From Capsaspora owczarzaki ATCC 30864 (lineage: Eukaryota; Opisthokonta; Filasterea), in NCBI RefSeq assembly GCF_000151315.2, contig NW_011887297.1, forward strand, positions 282,469-346,468: a stretch of 64,000 nucleotides of DNA. Reading direction: 5' to 3'. Position numbers and translations under genes: made by a program. Below are positions 13,055 through 24,488 of the stretch, in pieces (position 1 is the stretch's first letter; every line of letters begins with the position of its first letter). The notes below the pieces were generated by a model that had not been told where the DNA came from, did no database searches, and saw only the letters and a list, made by a program, of their open reading frames with translations.

Positions 13055-15121
13055 CTACGAGCCACCAAAGCAGAAAAAGTCTTGAAACTTTTCCCAACTT
13101 CGCAACTCTTCCGGAAGTAATGAAAGTTCCTACCAAGGCATGAAAGGAAATCCGCAACGAGTGATGAGTCGAAACGAGTGAGTTGTTTCACTTCACAAGT
13201 CAAGCACGCGCGGGCTCACCTGAACGTATTCGTTTAGTTCCTTTTGCCGTTCTAATAGCACCCGTGCAGTCATAAATACTTTCTTGCCAGGTAGATAGGG
13301 AATGACGCGTTTTTGGCCAGTGGTTCCCGCCTCGACTGGAAAATGGTCAAGAAGCGCGCATTGAAAGTCGAAAAATTCATCGTATGTGCGTTTGACAGAG
13401 TGTTGTCCGCCGAGAGAGGTCGCGACATCAATCACGAATGCCTTGTGACGATGGGAAAAAGAAGAAGAAAAAACAACACCCAAAAAAAGTAATCAGTCAA
13501 TCATCCTCCAACGAGCCCACAAAGCCATACCATGCACACATACCTGTGCACCGTCTTCTTTTCGAACATTGTCCACAACTTTGGCAGACCATGTCAATGT
13601 TGGAATGTCTCCGGTGCCGTTTGACCCTAGGGATGCATTGTCCTCGACTTCCGCAACTTTCCAAGAGCACAGAAAACAGCGGCAGCAAAAAAACGAAGGA
13701 TGAGCATCAAACTGGACATGAAGCCACGCTCAACTGCAGGTTTGGTGCTTCTCTTACCAGAGTAGGACACCGACGATCGCTCGGAGCGAGAATTATCGGC
13801 GTACTGCAGCGACCGCGCTTGTTGGGACGCGGACGACGACGGTCGCAATCGGTTGGTGATGCCCTCGTACCAACTCCGGCGCGTGTTGGAGTTTTGCGGC
13901 GGGGCAGACACGATGCGCGTCTTTTTGCCGTTCGCGAAGACAGACCCAACGCCGCCGTACTCGTCGACCGTTCGCTCAGCCTCTGGGTCGTAGAACTTGC
14001 GCTCGATGTACTTGAGGCGCAAAAACTGGCGAAAGCGTGGCGTGTCTGCGGCGTCTGGCACCGGGTGCTCGGTCGGGTTCCAGTTTCCCATCCAGACTTT
14101 GTAAGCGGATCGATTTCCGCGCGTTCGCAGCAGTTCCACCTCCTGCACGAACCCCAACACCAACAACCCAAAGCAAAAAACCACAAACCAAATTCCAGAA
14201 TGTCATACATGGTGAGCAACTGATGAAATTCTTGGGTCGTTCGAGTGCGGGTGTTGGTTGGGATTTGCAAGTCGCTTAAATAGTCAAGTCGCTCCAAAAA
14301 AAAAAAAAAAAAAAAAAAGCAAATAAAAATACAATAAAAACGAAAAAAAAAAAGAAAAAAAAAAAAAAAGACAAAGGCCATTCCGATGCCTGCTGCAAAA
14401 AGCGACGCGCATGCAAAAGGAGTCACATTCTCAGGACATGCACCCCTGTTCATGTTCGAAATGCCCAGCCTCGCCAGTGACCGAGAAAGCGGGGGGGGGA
14501 TGTGGCGAGGAAGCGAGTTTTGAAATCCCGCCAACCAAAAGCTTGGCTTTTCGAAATCGGAGGAACCGTCGGAGCGCCAACACAGCGCAAGCAAGCAGAG
14601 CAAAACGGAGAACATCGTGCAAGACGACACGTACAGTGGCTGAGAAGGTGGCCGTGTTGACAGGCTTGGTTCGCTGGGACAGGTCACGCAGAACATCACT
14701 GAAATACACCAAAAAAGCGAACAAAAAGAAAAACAAAAAAAACTTTAGTATTTCCATTGGCTTTTTAAGTATTGGAGAGACGCGATGAGGAAGCGCTCCC
14801 ATCCACCGCCGTCGCTGACAAGTGAGATCAAAAGCACAGCGAACGAGCGAGATATGGCGGGGTCTCTCGCTGAAGCGGGGAGGTCGACGGCGCAGGTGGC
14901 TTCAACGAAACCATTTGCAACTAAAGACCTCTTTAACGTAATCGTCCCTCCAACAGCTCCAGCCGTTTTGCTCACCTGCATCGCTCGCAGACAAAGGTGC
15001 CGTTCATGACGTTGGCGTATTGCGGATAGAGAGCACCGCACTCGCAGCAATTGCGGTTCTTGGGATCCGCGAGCATGAGGCGGAGCTCCTTCAGGTGCCG
15101 CTCGTCCTCCGACAGGACCAT
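13055..15121 (-). CDS. ArfGAP-PX domain protein (AGFG-like ArfGAP fused to a PX domain)
   Basis: Six exons join in phase (high to low): 15121-14976, 14698-14635, 14142-13758, 13656-13544, 13441-13220, 13129-13055, giving 334 residues. Residues about 8-120 are an ArfGAP domain with an exact C-x2-C-x16-C-x2-C zinc finger (CECGALYP...FVCERC), a following arginine in SDVLRDL, and EVELLRTRGNRSAYKVWMG. It aligns best by memory with AGFG/Hrb-type ArfGAPs. A Ser-rich linker of about 80 residues follows. Residues about 230-334 form a PX domain with VKRTYDEFFDFQ, IPYLPGKK and a last helix ELSLLPEELRSWEKFQDFF, resembling Bem1/p40phox-type PX domains. Expected role: stimulating GTP hydrolysis on an Arf at phosphoinositide-bearing membranes. 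The protein ends right after PX. All splice sites are GT-AG. I know of no described protein with this pairing and cannot check that here. Confidence 0.85.
14143..14634 (-). other. Long intron 3 of... the ArfGAP-PX gene (between exons 2 and 3)
   Basis: This 492-bp intron separates the two parts of the ArfGAP fold. It contains two long A-runs on the plus strand (about 14296-14318 and 14345-14370). An open frame at about 14210-14280 looks faintly exon-like but is not needed: the flanking exons join exactly where the AGFG family is continuous. Nothing else was recognised. Confidence 0.5.
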
Positions 15122-16208
15122 TTGAGTGAGTTTTGCACGACCGCCGCTGCTGAAGATGTGTGCTGGGACAAAAGAAGAAGAAGGATGTAGAGTGCGTTTC
15201 CATCCAGTCGAGCAACATTGCACCGGATTATGCAGAGACAAGTTGCGCAAAGTGAAACGAGCCGAAGAGGCTCAAAAAGATATCGGTAGGCGTTGCATCG
15301 TATTGGCTGAGACACAATGTTTTGAGACTTGCACTCCAAACCAAAAAATCCATTGGGTGACTCGACCACCATCCATCCATGCGGTGTGAAGACAACCTTT
15401 CACAATGGGATGGTTGACCTTACAGCACAAACAACGCTTGGCCACAATTCTCAGCCGCCTTCCTAACCCTTCCCTCCCCCCTCCACTTGCACCAAAAACG
15501 CACAAAGTGCACATTTGCATGACGCTCGCCCGTCAACGCGATTTGCGGTCAAAATCCCAACTCAGGGGCAGCCAAACCGCAGCCCAGCGTGACTTTTTCC
15601 CGGCATTTTTGCCATTTTGGACGACCGCCGATTTTCGTGATTACATTTTGCTTTTTTGTGCCTCCCTTCGTCTTTGCTGCTCTCGCCTCATCCATCACAG
15701 CCATCCCAGAGGCAAGCCAGGCAGTACACCGTTGAGCTCACCTGCGTTTCGTCACGCAAGGCGTTTCGTTTCCCCCCTGCTTTGTTGCATACTGTTATCT
15801 TTCACTTTGCAATGCAAACTTTTGTGTTTTCTTCGTTTTTTTTTTTTTTTTTTTTTTTTTGATTTGGATTTGGATTTTCCACATCGTCGTCTTTTAGCTT
15901 TGAGGACAAGTCACCCTTTTCTTGCGCACATCGACGTTGATTATGTAGCAACACGCAAAAAGCAACAAGTCCAATCCACTTTGTTGCATCACTCACGCTA
16001 AGGACCAAAAGAGACAAACGCGCAGTTCTTGAGCGCATTTTGAACTGGGGGCTCTCTTTCTGCAGTCTCTCTTTCTCTCGGTTCATCCGCCGTTCCCCCG
16101 CGTCTTGTTGCTTACTCACCCAGTTTGCCAGCGTCGTTGCTCCTGAAACACGGGCGGGCCTGACAGCACCAGCAGCGCACGCAGCAACCAGCCACTTTGT
16201 GCAGGAAA
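15122..16208. promoter_or_regulatory. Divergent spacer between ArfGAP-PX (-) and RasGEF (+)
   Basis: This is 1.09 kb between opposed start codons, with no conserved coding sequence. It has a T-run at about 15837-15860 and a CT-rich stretch (16050-16100) just before the RasGEF start. It presumably contains both promoters. Confidence 0.55.
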
Positions 16209-19200
16209 ATGTCGTCGCTGTCTTCGCTGCAGCTTGGGCGGTTTCCATCCGTCTCGGTGACTGCGACATCAACGCCCGCCGCCGCGTCTGCCCCATCGCC
16301 TGTCGTCTCGTCATCGTCGTCATCGTCGTCGGCGGGTGGACCGGGACCTGCGCCAACCTCGTCGTTGCCGCCAGTGCCGCCAAAGTCTCGCACGCTCCCT
16401 CCACCGCCGCAAGCACCCAACTCGTCCAATCCCAAGCCGCTCCCCGACCTGCCCACGCTCACCAGCACCACCAGCACCACCACCACCACCACAGCACCGT
16501 TGCCATTGGCGTCCACAGCCGAGACGGCGACCGATGCTGCGCCGACCACCGCGACAGGCGCAGAGGGCGCTTCCGTTGGAGCAGCAGCAGCAGCAGCAGC
16601 AGCGGATCTCCCGCTCAAGAAGGTGTCTGCCGCGCTGCTCAAGCGAGGCGACATGGGCCTCAACTGGAAGGTCCGATGGTGCATGCTCATCGACGAGGAG
16701 ATTATCTACTACAAGTGCGACAAGGTACGAACACCGAGGCCGCAACGCCCCGCAAGCCACTGACCTCATGAGACACAGGGAAAGTGGGAAAAAAAAAAAA
16801 AAAAAAAAAGGCTTAATTGCAGAACGGCACAAAAAAAAAAAAAAAAAAAAAAAAATCACAAGAAAAATCAAAAGAATCAGCCAAAACAAAAGGGATCACG
16901 AATCCGCGCGCGTCTCGCTCTTGAATGCAGAGCCACAGTCGCAGTACTGTGCCTCAAGTGGCCGAATGGAGTGCTTTCGAAGGTGCAGGAGCGACAGTGC
17001 GGTGGGAGGGGTTGGTGAGGAGGGGGGGGGGCGAAGAGAAGATCAAACCGGCCTTTTTTTTGTATTCACCCGTTCGCCAGCCCGTCAGCACCCACAAAAC
17101 TCAACGGCAAAGAGCGACACCGATGTGCAGCTGTCTCACTGAAACTGCCACTTGCTGCACACAAACAAATTGCACGCCCTTTTTGCCGGGGGGCGACAGG
17201 AGGACCAAGCTATGGGACTACCGGACGGCATTGTCCCGCTGCGCAACTCGCAAATAGCCCTGCATGACACCCGAAAGCAAAAGAACATCTTCTCCATCAC
17301 CACGGAGGACAAGGTCAACCACGTCTTCCGCGCTGAGACTGGCAAGGAATTTTCCATGTGGATTAGCGAGATTATGCAGACGATTGCCAAGGTAAGAAAA
17401 AGCATCAAACAAAAACAACAAAAACCAAAACGGTCGTGTTTGCTGTTTGAGTGTTGGAGTCGCCGTTTCTTGCTGGCCATTTGTCTCTCTCGCTGCGATG
17501 GGCTCAATTCTTGTCTCTCTTGCTCTTGCTCTGCGGCTGTGTTTCTTGACCATCGCAGTGCTCGGACAAATCCGCCCTCGGAGCGCGGCAGCCCAGCTCG
17601 ATCGACTTGTCCGTGTTCGACGACGACGCACCGGTTGAAAACGGCGATGGCAGCCAACAAGGCCAGGTCGCTTGGAGCAGCTGGCTGGCAGATCGCGGCT
17701 ATGCAGGGGATGGAGCCGCGCCGGCGCCCGCTTCCGCAGCGTCTGCTACCTCCCCGCCCGCTGCTGCTGCTTCTCCCGCTTCGACGGCCTCAGCACCGAC
17801 TCCAGCAGCACCTGGCTCACCATCATCACCTTCATCGTCTTCGTCTTCGTCGTCCATGTCGTTTGCGTCAACGACAGCGTCCATCATGACTGCTCGTAAA
17901 GGCATGCTGAACTCGCTTAAAACTCTGCGACAGGGCGTTCTCAACATGTCCAACAAATCCGCCAGTGGTGGCAGCGTCGCGAACAGTGCGAGCAGCAGCA
18001 GCAGCACTGGCAACTCAAACAGCCTCAACACCAGCGTGGACGAGCTGCCGCAGACGCCAGCAGCGTCCTTGGGCAGCTCATCGCAGTTTACGAGTATGGT
18101 TGACTTGAGTGAGCTCATGAGTGACGGCAAGAGCGAATTAAAGGTATGTCTGTGATACTTTTGTGTTTGAGGGCCCGGGGGGGGGGCGGAGAGCGGGTGT
18201 CATGTCCTGCACAATTTGTTTTTTTGATCGCTTACTTTGTCTGTTTCGCTGCCCACCAACCTTCAGACACCACCGGTCAAGGTCAATCGTGTTGCAGTCA
18301 AGGAGCAGCTCAAGGGCTCTGAAAAACAAGCGATTGAAGTCCTGACTGCTGTTGCATCGGCGGTGAATGCGCACGACGCAGAGGCGTTCTTGTCGGCCGC
18401 GTCTGGCGTGCTCGACTCTGTGAGCCAGCTGGTAAACCAGTCATCCACGCTCTGCAACGACGCGGACGCCGAGTTCCGCGGCAAGCTAAGCGAAATTCAC
18501 GAGCGCATGCACAAGGCAGTGTCGAACATGGTTCGACATGCAGACACGATTCTAGATGACGACGATAGCGACAGTGTGGCGCTACTTGCGATGCGTGCTG
18601 CATCTACCGCCCTCGTGCATGCCTTCCTCGAGCTGCGACACATTGTCCACAGCCGCCCTGACGAAGTGGAAGAAGAACTGCCCGCCGAAGAGGTTGCCGA
18701 GCAGCCACCAAAGTCGCCTCGATCATCTGGCAATTTGTCTTCCGAGTTTACCCTCCTTTCCGGCTTTTCGTCCGTGTCTCGTTCGCTTCCCACGTCCCAA
18801 TCGTCCTCCAATCTTGTACCACCGACATCAGCACCACCGACCTCTGCGCCGACTGCGACTGCGACTGCGACTGCGACTGCAGAACCTGCAAATCCCAACA
18901 GTGCACATGCTTCTCCGCCTGCTAGCTTGTCGTCGGCGACCGCACCCCCAGCCGCCGTGTCCTCGACAGGCGCCCCACAATCCCTCCTGCCGAAGCGAAC
19001 GCGGCCCAGCCTCAACGCTCTGCCGCCTCCGCCTCGGTCTGGCAGCAGCGCCTCGCTGGGCATCATCACTCCCATGGCTTCGCGTCCTGCCAGCACGATG
19101 GTGCGTGGCGATGGCAACGAGCACCAACATGGGTCTGCGGATGCTCCAGCAACCCCAACCGCCAATGCTGTCGAAAAGCCGCTCCTGCCCGTCCCTTCGC

Positions 19201-21604
19201 CCCGATCCCGCACGACGTCTTCCACATCCAACCATTCGCAAGGTTCGAGCGGCAGCAGCAACGGCAGCATGGAGGATTTGCGCAGCCCGACCTCTCCCAC
19301 CTCCCAGCCCCATGGCGAGGGATCGCTCATCGCTCCACCCATGCGTCGAAAGCGCTCGGTGCAAATCCCGACCGTTAGCGAAGAGGCCAGCGAGGGACCT
19401 CCTCCACCGACTCCCCAGCCGACTCCTACTCCTCAGCCGCCGCCACGGCACTCGATTTTCCATGACGATGAGTCGCGTCGCCGTGCGCAGTCCGAGAGTG
19501 TTGCTCCAGTGGCTGCGCCCCGCAAAAAGGTATCCATGACCACCACTGCAAGCGCGCCCTCATTGCTGAATACTCCTGCATCTGCCGTGCAGTCACGTCG
19601 CGAGAGCAATTCCAGGTAAGATGGCTTTTTTTTTCTTGTTCTCACCTGTTTGTGAACTGAAGCTTTTTGTTATGATGGATCACAATGACGGGCTGACTGA
19701 AAACGATTTGTTCTCGCTTATCAGCGTCAACAGCCACAACACAGACGAGGACGATCCGCAGAACGGCATCATCTTTACCGACGACGATGGTGTTCGAAGG
19801 GTGAAGGCCGGCTCTGTTGACGCGCTGATTTTGTACATGACGATTGCAACAGGTATAAACAGCACATGTCCAGTAGGAGCACACTTGGAAACGCCCCCGC
19901 ATCTCACCTTTTGATGACTGTGTGTTGTTGTTGTTCTTCATCAGATCCGATGTACATGAAGACCTTCCTGATGACATACCGTTCGTTCATCACGCCGGAA
20001 GTTCTCCTCCAGAAGCTGATCGACCGGCATCGTGTGCCTGCCACAGCCTCCAACCGACAGGCCATGCAACTCCGGCTCGTCAGTGTCATCAAAAAGTTTA
20101 TCGACGGCCATTGGGATGACTTTAGCGAGATGATGATGCAGAGTGTGAGCGAGTTTTCCTATCGCCTGATTGAAGAGGGCTACTTGAACCACGCCAAGCA
20201 AATCCGGCTCGTTCTCACGCGGAAGGTGGGTGTGCTCATTGTCTGTTGTGTGCCTTTTTTGGCGTGTGTCGCGCACGAGTGTTTCTTGATGGCTCACTAC
20301 TGCTCTGTTTTTTTTTGTCTCCATTGACAGAAACAAGCGGCTCGGCTCAAGCTGAACAAGCAGCGCCCGAAGCCCCCTGCGCCACAAATGCCGCTCAACA
20401 ACAAGCCTTGGTCGCTGTTTGATGTCTCGTCGGACGAGCTGGCTCGGCAAATCACAATGATGGACTGGCAAGTGTACGAGCTGATCCAGGTCAGCGAGTT
20501 GCTCGTGTGGACCAAGCAGCAATCGCCTGTCAACTCTCCGAACGTGTTTTCGATGATTCAGCGGTTTAACAAGCTTGCCATGTGGTACGTTTGGCTGAGA
20601 TGCAGCAGCGTCATTCCGTTTTGTGTCACTGAGGAACTCATTGTGTTGCAATTTCTTTCCCCCACGGTTTTTAGGGCTTGCACATTTGTGCTTTCTTTTG
20701 AAACGCTGGCCGATCGTGTCAAAGCCATGATGAAACTGCTTGATATGGGCAAGGTACAACCTACAAATCTCCCTGAGACAACACACACGCACACACACGC
20801 ACCAGCTCGACTGTTGAAAAGTGCACTCACTCGCCTCGTCGTCCTCCATTGACAGAGTCTCAAAAATCTGCACAACTGCAACTCGTTGATGGCCATCCTT
20901 TCTGGCTTGAACAACGCCTCCATCAGTCGTCTCAAGTACACGCGTGCAGAGCTGCCAAAGCACGCCAAGGACAACAGCCAGATGCTCAACAACTTGATGG
21001 ACTTTAGCAAGTCGTATGCCAACTACCGCGTCTTCCTCCACGGCGTCAACCCTCCCTGCATCCCCTATCTGTGAGTTTTTTGTGTGTGTTTTTCGGTGCA
21101 GTCTTGCTTTGTGCAAAGTGCGATTGTCTCACCTTTGATTGATCTGTTGTCGTTGTTGTTGCAGTGGTGTCTATTTGTCTGACTTGACCTTTATCAATGA
21201 CGGAAACCCCGATTTGATCGAGGGCCGTCTGATTCACTTTACCAAGCGCCGCTTTGTGTACAATGTCTTGGCCGAGATCCAGCAGTACCAGCAGCAGTAC
21301 GTGGATGCTTCCGCTGCTTGTTTCGTTGTCACTTGGTCAATCTCACCTTCTCGTCTCGTCTCGTCTCGCCGCACGCAGAGAATACAACTTCCAGCTCGTT
21401 CCTGACATTATCAAGCTGTTCAACAACTTTGAGCACAAGGACGAGAAGGTGTGTATGAGTTTGGTGGATGTGTGGTTGTTTGGCGTTTTATTTGTTTGGC
21501 TCAATTTGTTCTGTCTTGCCTTTTGCCTTTGTTGATTGCAGGACTTGTACGAAATTTCTCTTCGGCTGGAGCCTCGCAACTATACGCGAGAGCAGATTGC
21601 TTGA
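16209..21604 (+). CDS. PH-REM-CDC25 guanine nucleotide exchange factor for Ras-family GTPases
   Basis: Twelve exons join in phase: 16209-16724, 17200-17391, 17559-18143, 18267-19615, 19725-19852, 19945-20225, 20331-20584, 20675-20753, 20856-21070, 21165-21296, 21379-21448, 21542-21604; 1,287 residues. After a Ser/Pro/Thr-rich leader comes a PH domain at about 140-236 (LLKRGDMGLNWKVRWCML; ...FSMWISEIMQTI). Residues 237-880 are mostly low complexity, but about 435-570 are a predicted helical block (AIEVLTAVASAVNAHDAEAF onward) I cannot name. A RasGEF N-terminal (REM) motif follows at about 905-1015 (MYMKTFLMTYRSFITPE). The CDC25 catalytic domain fills about 1035-1287, with LARQITMMDWQVYELI, FNKLAMWACTF and [20 protein letters not shown]. 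It should catalyse GDP release from a Ras/Rap-type GTPase at a membrane recognised by the PH domain. The start ATG has an AAAATG context. Which GTPase it acts on is not visible. Confidence 0.9.
16725..17199 (+). other. RasGEF intron 1, interrupting the PH domain
   Basis: This 475-bp intron splits the PH domain after YYKCDK. It holds two long A-tracts (about 16788-16809 and 16831-16855) and a short G-tract. No exon-like or RNA-like element was seen. Removing it rejoins the PH fold with EDQAMGLPDGIVPL. Confidence 0.7.
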
Positions 21605-21934
21605 AGCAACTAGCCGCGCGCCTTATTCCTGTTTATCTGTTTGCCATGTTTTTTTTTTTTTGCATTTATCCTTGAATCCCGTATTGTTGATATCCCACCA
21701 CCTCCCACTTCCGAGTCATTCTTATTCATCTACTCGCCCCCCCCCTCTTCTTCTGCCATGGTTGTTTGTGTCTGGGTTGTTTGTCATGATATATCGTCGC
21801 CCCTCAGAAAATAGCATTTTACACTTTTTTGCTCTTTTGCTCGCCATCTCCACTTGATCCATGGTTGTTGTGTCATATCCTAATTCTATGCATTCTGTTC
21901 AGTCCTAATCTTTCTTTATTTCTTTCTTCACAAA
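21605..21934. other. Spacer between RasGEF and MGAT4 (same strand)
   Basis: This 330-bp spacer contains the RasGEF 3' UTR and the MGAT4 promoter/leader. It is strongly pyrimidine-rich on the plus strand with T- and C-runs and a CAAAATG start context at its end. No further feature was recognised. Confidence 0.5.
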
Positions 21935-22057
21935 ATGTCTCGCAAGCGCGTTCTGCTCATGTACGCTGGCATTGCGGCCATTGCCCTTGTTCTCTTTGTC
22001 GCCATTGTGAACTGGACCTGCAGCGAGTCAGGTAAGCGCACAAACAGCAGTTCTCCT

Positions 22058-22134
<77 letters not shown>

Positions 22135-24066
22135 CTTGTGTGTGTGACTATCCCCTTGTTCCCTTCCGTTCCCTCTCCGTTTCCCCGTTCTATTGTTTGG
22201 CTCTCCAGTTCGTTCGATGAAAGCCAAAGTTCGCTTTTTTTTTTTTTTTTTTTTTTTTCCCTTTTCCTGCTGCTCAAACTCCACGTTCTCACTCACTTCA
22301 CTCTGCTCACACTTGGGTGTTTTGCCCCCTTTTGGTTGCCGCTGCTTGGAAACGCCCCACCGCACCACAGACGCCGAGCTTGAGCTCCTGCAGCTGCAGC
22401 AACAGCAGGCTGCGACGTGGCGGCGACAGGAGGCAGACCACTTGAGCGCCCGCTCTGGCCCCTGCCAGTGCCCGCCCGTCGACGTGGCGCTGAATGGAGC
22501 ACTCGAGTGTCCGCCAGTGCCGGCGCTGGGGCTTGCGCATGGGCTGCAGGGCGGCGCCGCGGCGGGATCCCTGCCTCAGATCGAAGGCATCCAGCTCGCT
22601 CCCGTCCGCCATCTCACGTCGCGCCTCGACAACAAGGACGCAGACGTGGTGCTCTTCCATGCCGAGAAGCACCCTGCGCAACGGCGGACAGGAGGTAAAG
22701 TCAAACAAAACCCGTTGTGACTCGTCTTTTTTGCACTCACACTTACGCTCTTGAACTTGACTCGGTTGGAACTCAACTATTCCCAAAAACACAACCTTGC
22801 AGCAAAGCTCATCATGGGCATTCCCACCGTGCGCAGGCCAAAGGCCATCTACGTGACCGAGACGCTGGACGCCCTGCTCAGCCGCGCAACGCCAAACGAG
22901 CTCAACCAGATGGTTTTCGTGCTCTTCCTCGCCGACAAGGATCCTGCACTGCTCGAGGAGCTGTGGACCACCGTCCACACTGCGTACAGCCAGCACATTG
23001 CCAGCGGCTTGATTGAGTGCGTCGTGTCCAAGTCGGGCGCCTACCGGCCCTGGCCCAGCCCGATGCGCCGCACGTTCGGCGATCCGGAGGACCGCGTCAT
23101 GTGGCGCTCCAAGGAAAACTACGACTACTCGCTGCTCATGGAGTACTGCAAGGGGCGGGCGGACTATTACATGCAGCTGGAGGACGACATTCTCGCCTCG
23201 CGCAACTATTTCAAGGGCATCGTCCAGACTGTCGAGCTTGCCAAGGACTTCCAGCCCCCGTGGTCAATGCTCGAGTTTACCCGTCTCGGCTCGTACGCCA
23301 AGCTCTTCCGCGACAGCGAGCTGCTTGAAATTGCCGCCTTCCTCCGGTATCTCTGGCTCGAGCAGCCGACCGACTGGATGATGTTCAACTTTGTTGCTGT
23401 CAAGATGCAAAACAACCGCATCTTTTCCCGCAACGCGCTCTTCCAGCACATTGGCAAGCAGTCCTCGCTTGAAGGCAAGCGCCAAGATTTGGTGGATCAC
23501 ACATTTAACGAGGTATGTTAAAGCATGAGTTGCGTCGTTTTTGTTTTGTAGCTTGTTTTTTTCTTTTTGCAAGATTGCTCACCCTCTTATTGTTCGTTCT
23601 TGATTCCCACTAGAATGGTGATCCGGGCGGCATCGACGGGCGTCCAGGAGACGAGGTCGTCTCGGATCGCAGCTCATTCAGGAAAAACCCGCCTGCCGAG
23701 GTCGTCACCAACATTATCTATCGCGGCCATTACTCACCTCGTGCCTTTTACAACAACGAGCGGCCCATGCTGGCATGGCTCCGAAAAAGCCAATGGATTG
23801 AGGTTTGGTTTGATACTCCGCAGCGTCTGCGCAGGGTTTTGGTGCGCTCTGGCCATCCGACACGGCCCACGGACGTGCTCGTTGGCGGCCAGCTGTCTGC
23901 CCTTTACGAAGGCGAGTCAAACTATGTCACCATTACGACAGGCGCCACCGAGATTGACGCCAAGAATTTCGACACAACCAAGGCTGTGCAAGTGTTGCGC
24001 CTGACCGTCACTGAGGATCATCATTACCAAACATGCTTTGAGCAGATTGAGGTTGTGCCAGTCTGA
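21935..24066 (+). CDS. MGAT4: Alpha-1,3-mannosyl-glycoprotein 4-beta-N-acetylglucosaminyltransferase (GnT-IV, GT54)
   Basis: Exons 21935-22031, 22371-22694, 22803-23512 and 23614-24066 give 527 residues (human MGAT4A about 535). Type II Golgi topology: a short basic N-terminus (MSRKR), one membrane segment at about 7-28, then a Gln-rich coiled stem (ELELLQLQQQQ). The GT54 catalytic part begins AKLIMGIPTVRRPK. It includes MQLEDDILASRNYF, with the acidic metal/donor-binding EDD, and PWSMLEFTRLGSYAKLFRD, PTDWMMFNFVAVK and LFQHIGKQSSLEGK. Exon 4 (from about residue 378) carries the C-terminal beta-rich domain, which in the family is lectin-like. The enzyme adds a beta-1,4 GlcNAc branch to the alpha-1,3 mannose arm of complex N-glycans. 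Intron 1 contains a 36-unit TC microsatellite. Which of the animal A/B/C paralogues it matches best cannot be decided here. Confidence 0.92.
22061..22132 (+). repeat. (TC)36 dinucleotide microsatellite in MGAT4 intron 1
   Basis: An uninterrupted TC repeat of 72 bp starts about 30 bp after the MGAT4 exon 1 splice donor. A long T-run (about 22237-22258) follows in the same 339-bp intron. Perfect long dinucleotide repeats like this are usually length-polymorphic. Confidence 0.97.
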
Positions 24067-24488
24067 AGCCGTTTCTTGGATGTTTTTTTTTGAGTATTTC
24101 AGTTTTTGTTTGGTTTTGGAGGTGTTTCGTTGCATTTTTGCTGCCTTCTTCCATCTCCTTCCCCTCTTGCTATTCTTCTCAATTGTTTTGTGATGATCTG
24201 CCACTTTTTTTCTTATTCTAAGCAGTCTGATCTGCAATACACACACGCATACCGCACTTTACGATTTTGTTCAACTTTCCGCCTTTTTCAGTGCTTTCCT
24301 CGTCCAACCAACCCCCCAGCATTCATGTGATTCCACTGTTCATCTGGTCCTCTTTGTTCACTCAGCTATTCTACCCTTCGCTTTCGCCCAGTTTCGACGT
24401 TTTGATCACATTTTTGCAAGTATTTCAGTCTCCATTCCTGATTTTTTTCCTTTGAGTTTGAGTATTTTTTTTTTTTTTTTTCACAACA
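24067..24488. other. Spacer between MGAT4 and ANKRD54 (same strand)
   Basis: This 422-bp spacer is T-rich throughout with an 18-T run at about 24463-24480 directly before the CAACAATG start of ANKRD54. No coding or structural feature was recognised. It should hold the MGAT4 3' UTR and the ANKRD54 promoter. Confidence 0.5.

Noticed and set aside
14210-14280. Possible extra ArfGAP exon (translation with TTQEFHQLL)
   Set aside because: The flanking exons already align without a gap to AGFG at this point; adding the segment would insert residues in the conserved core.
13707-14699. 330-codon minus-strand frame across the ArfGAP-PX introns
   Set aside because: It runs out of phase through the coding exon and contains Phe runs from poly-A tracts. 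The spliced model gives continuous conserved domains instead.
22061-22132. TC repeat considered as a CRISPR or transposon remnant
   Set aside because: It is a pure dinucleotide run without spacers, terminal repeats or target-site duplication.
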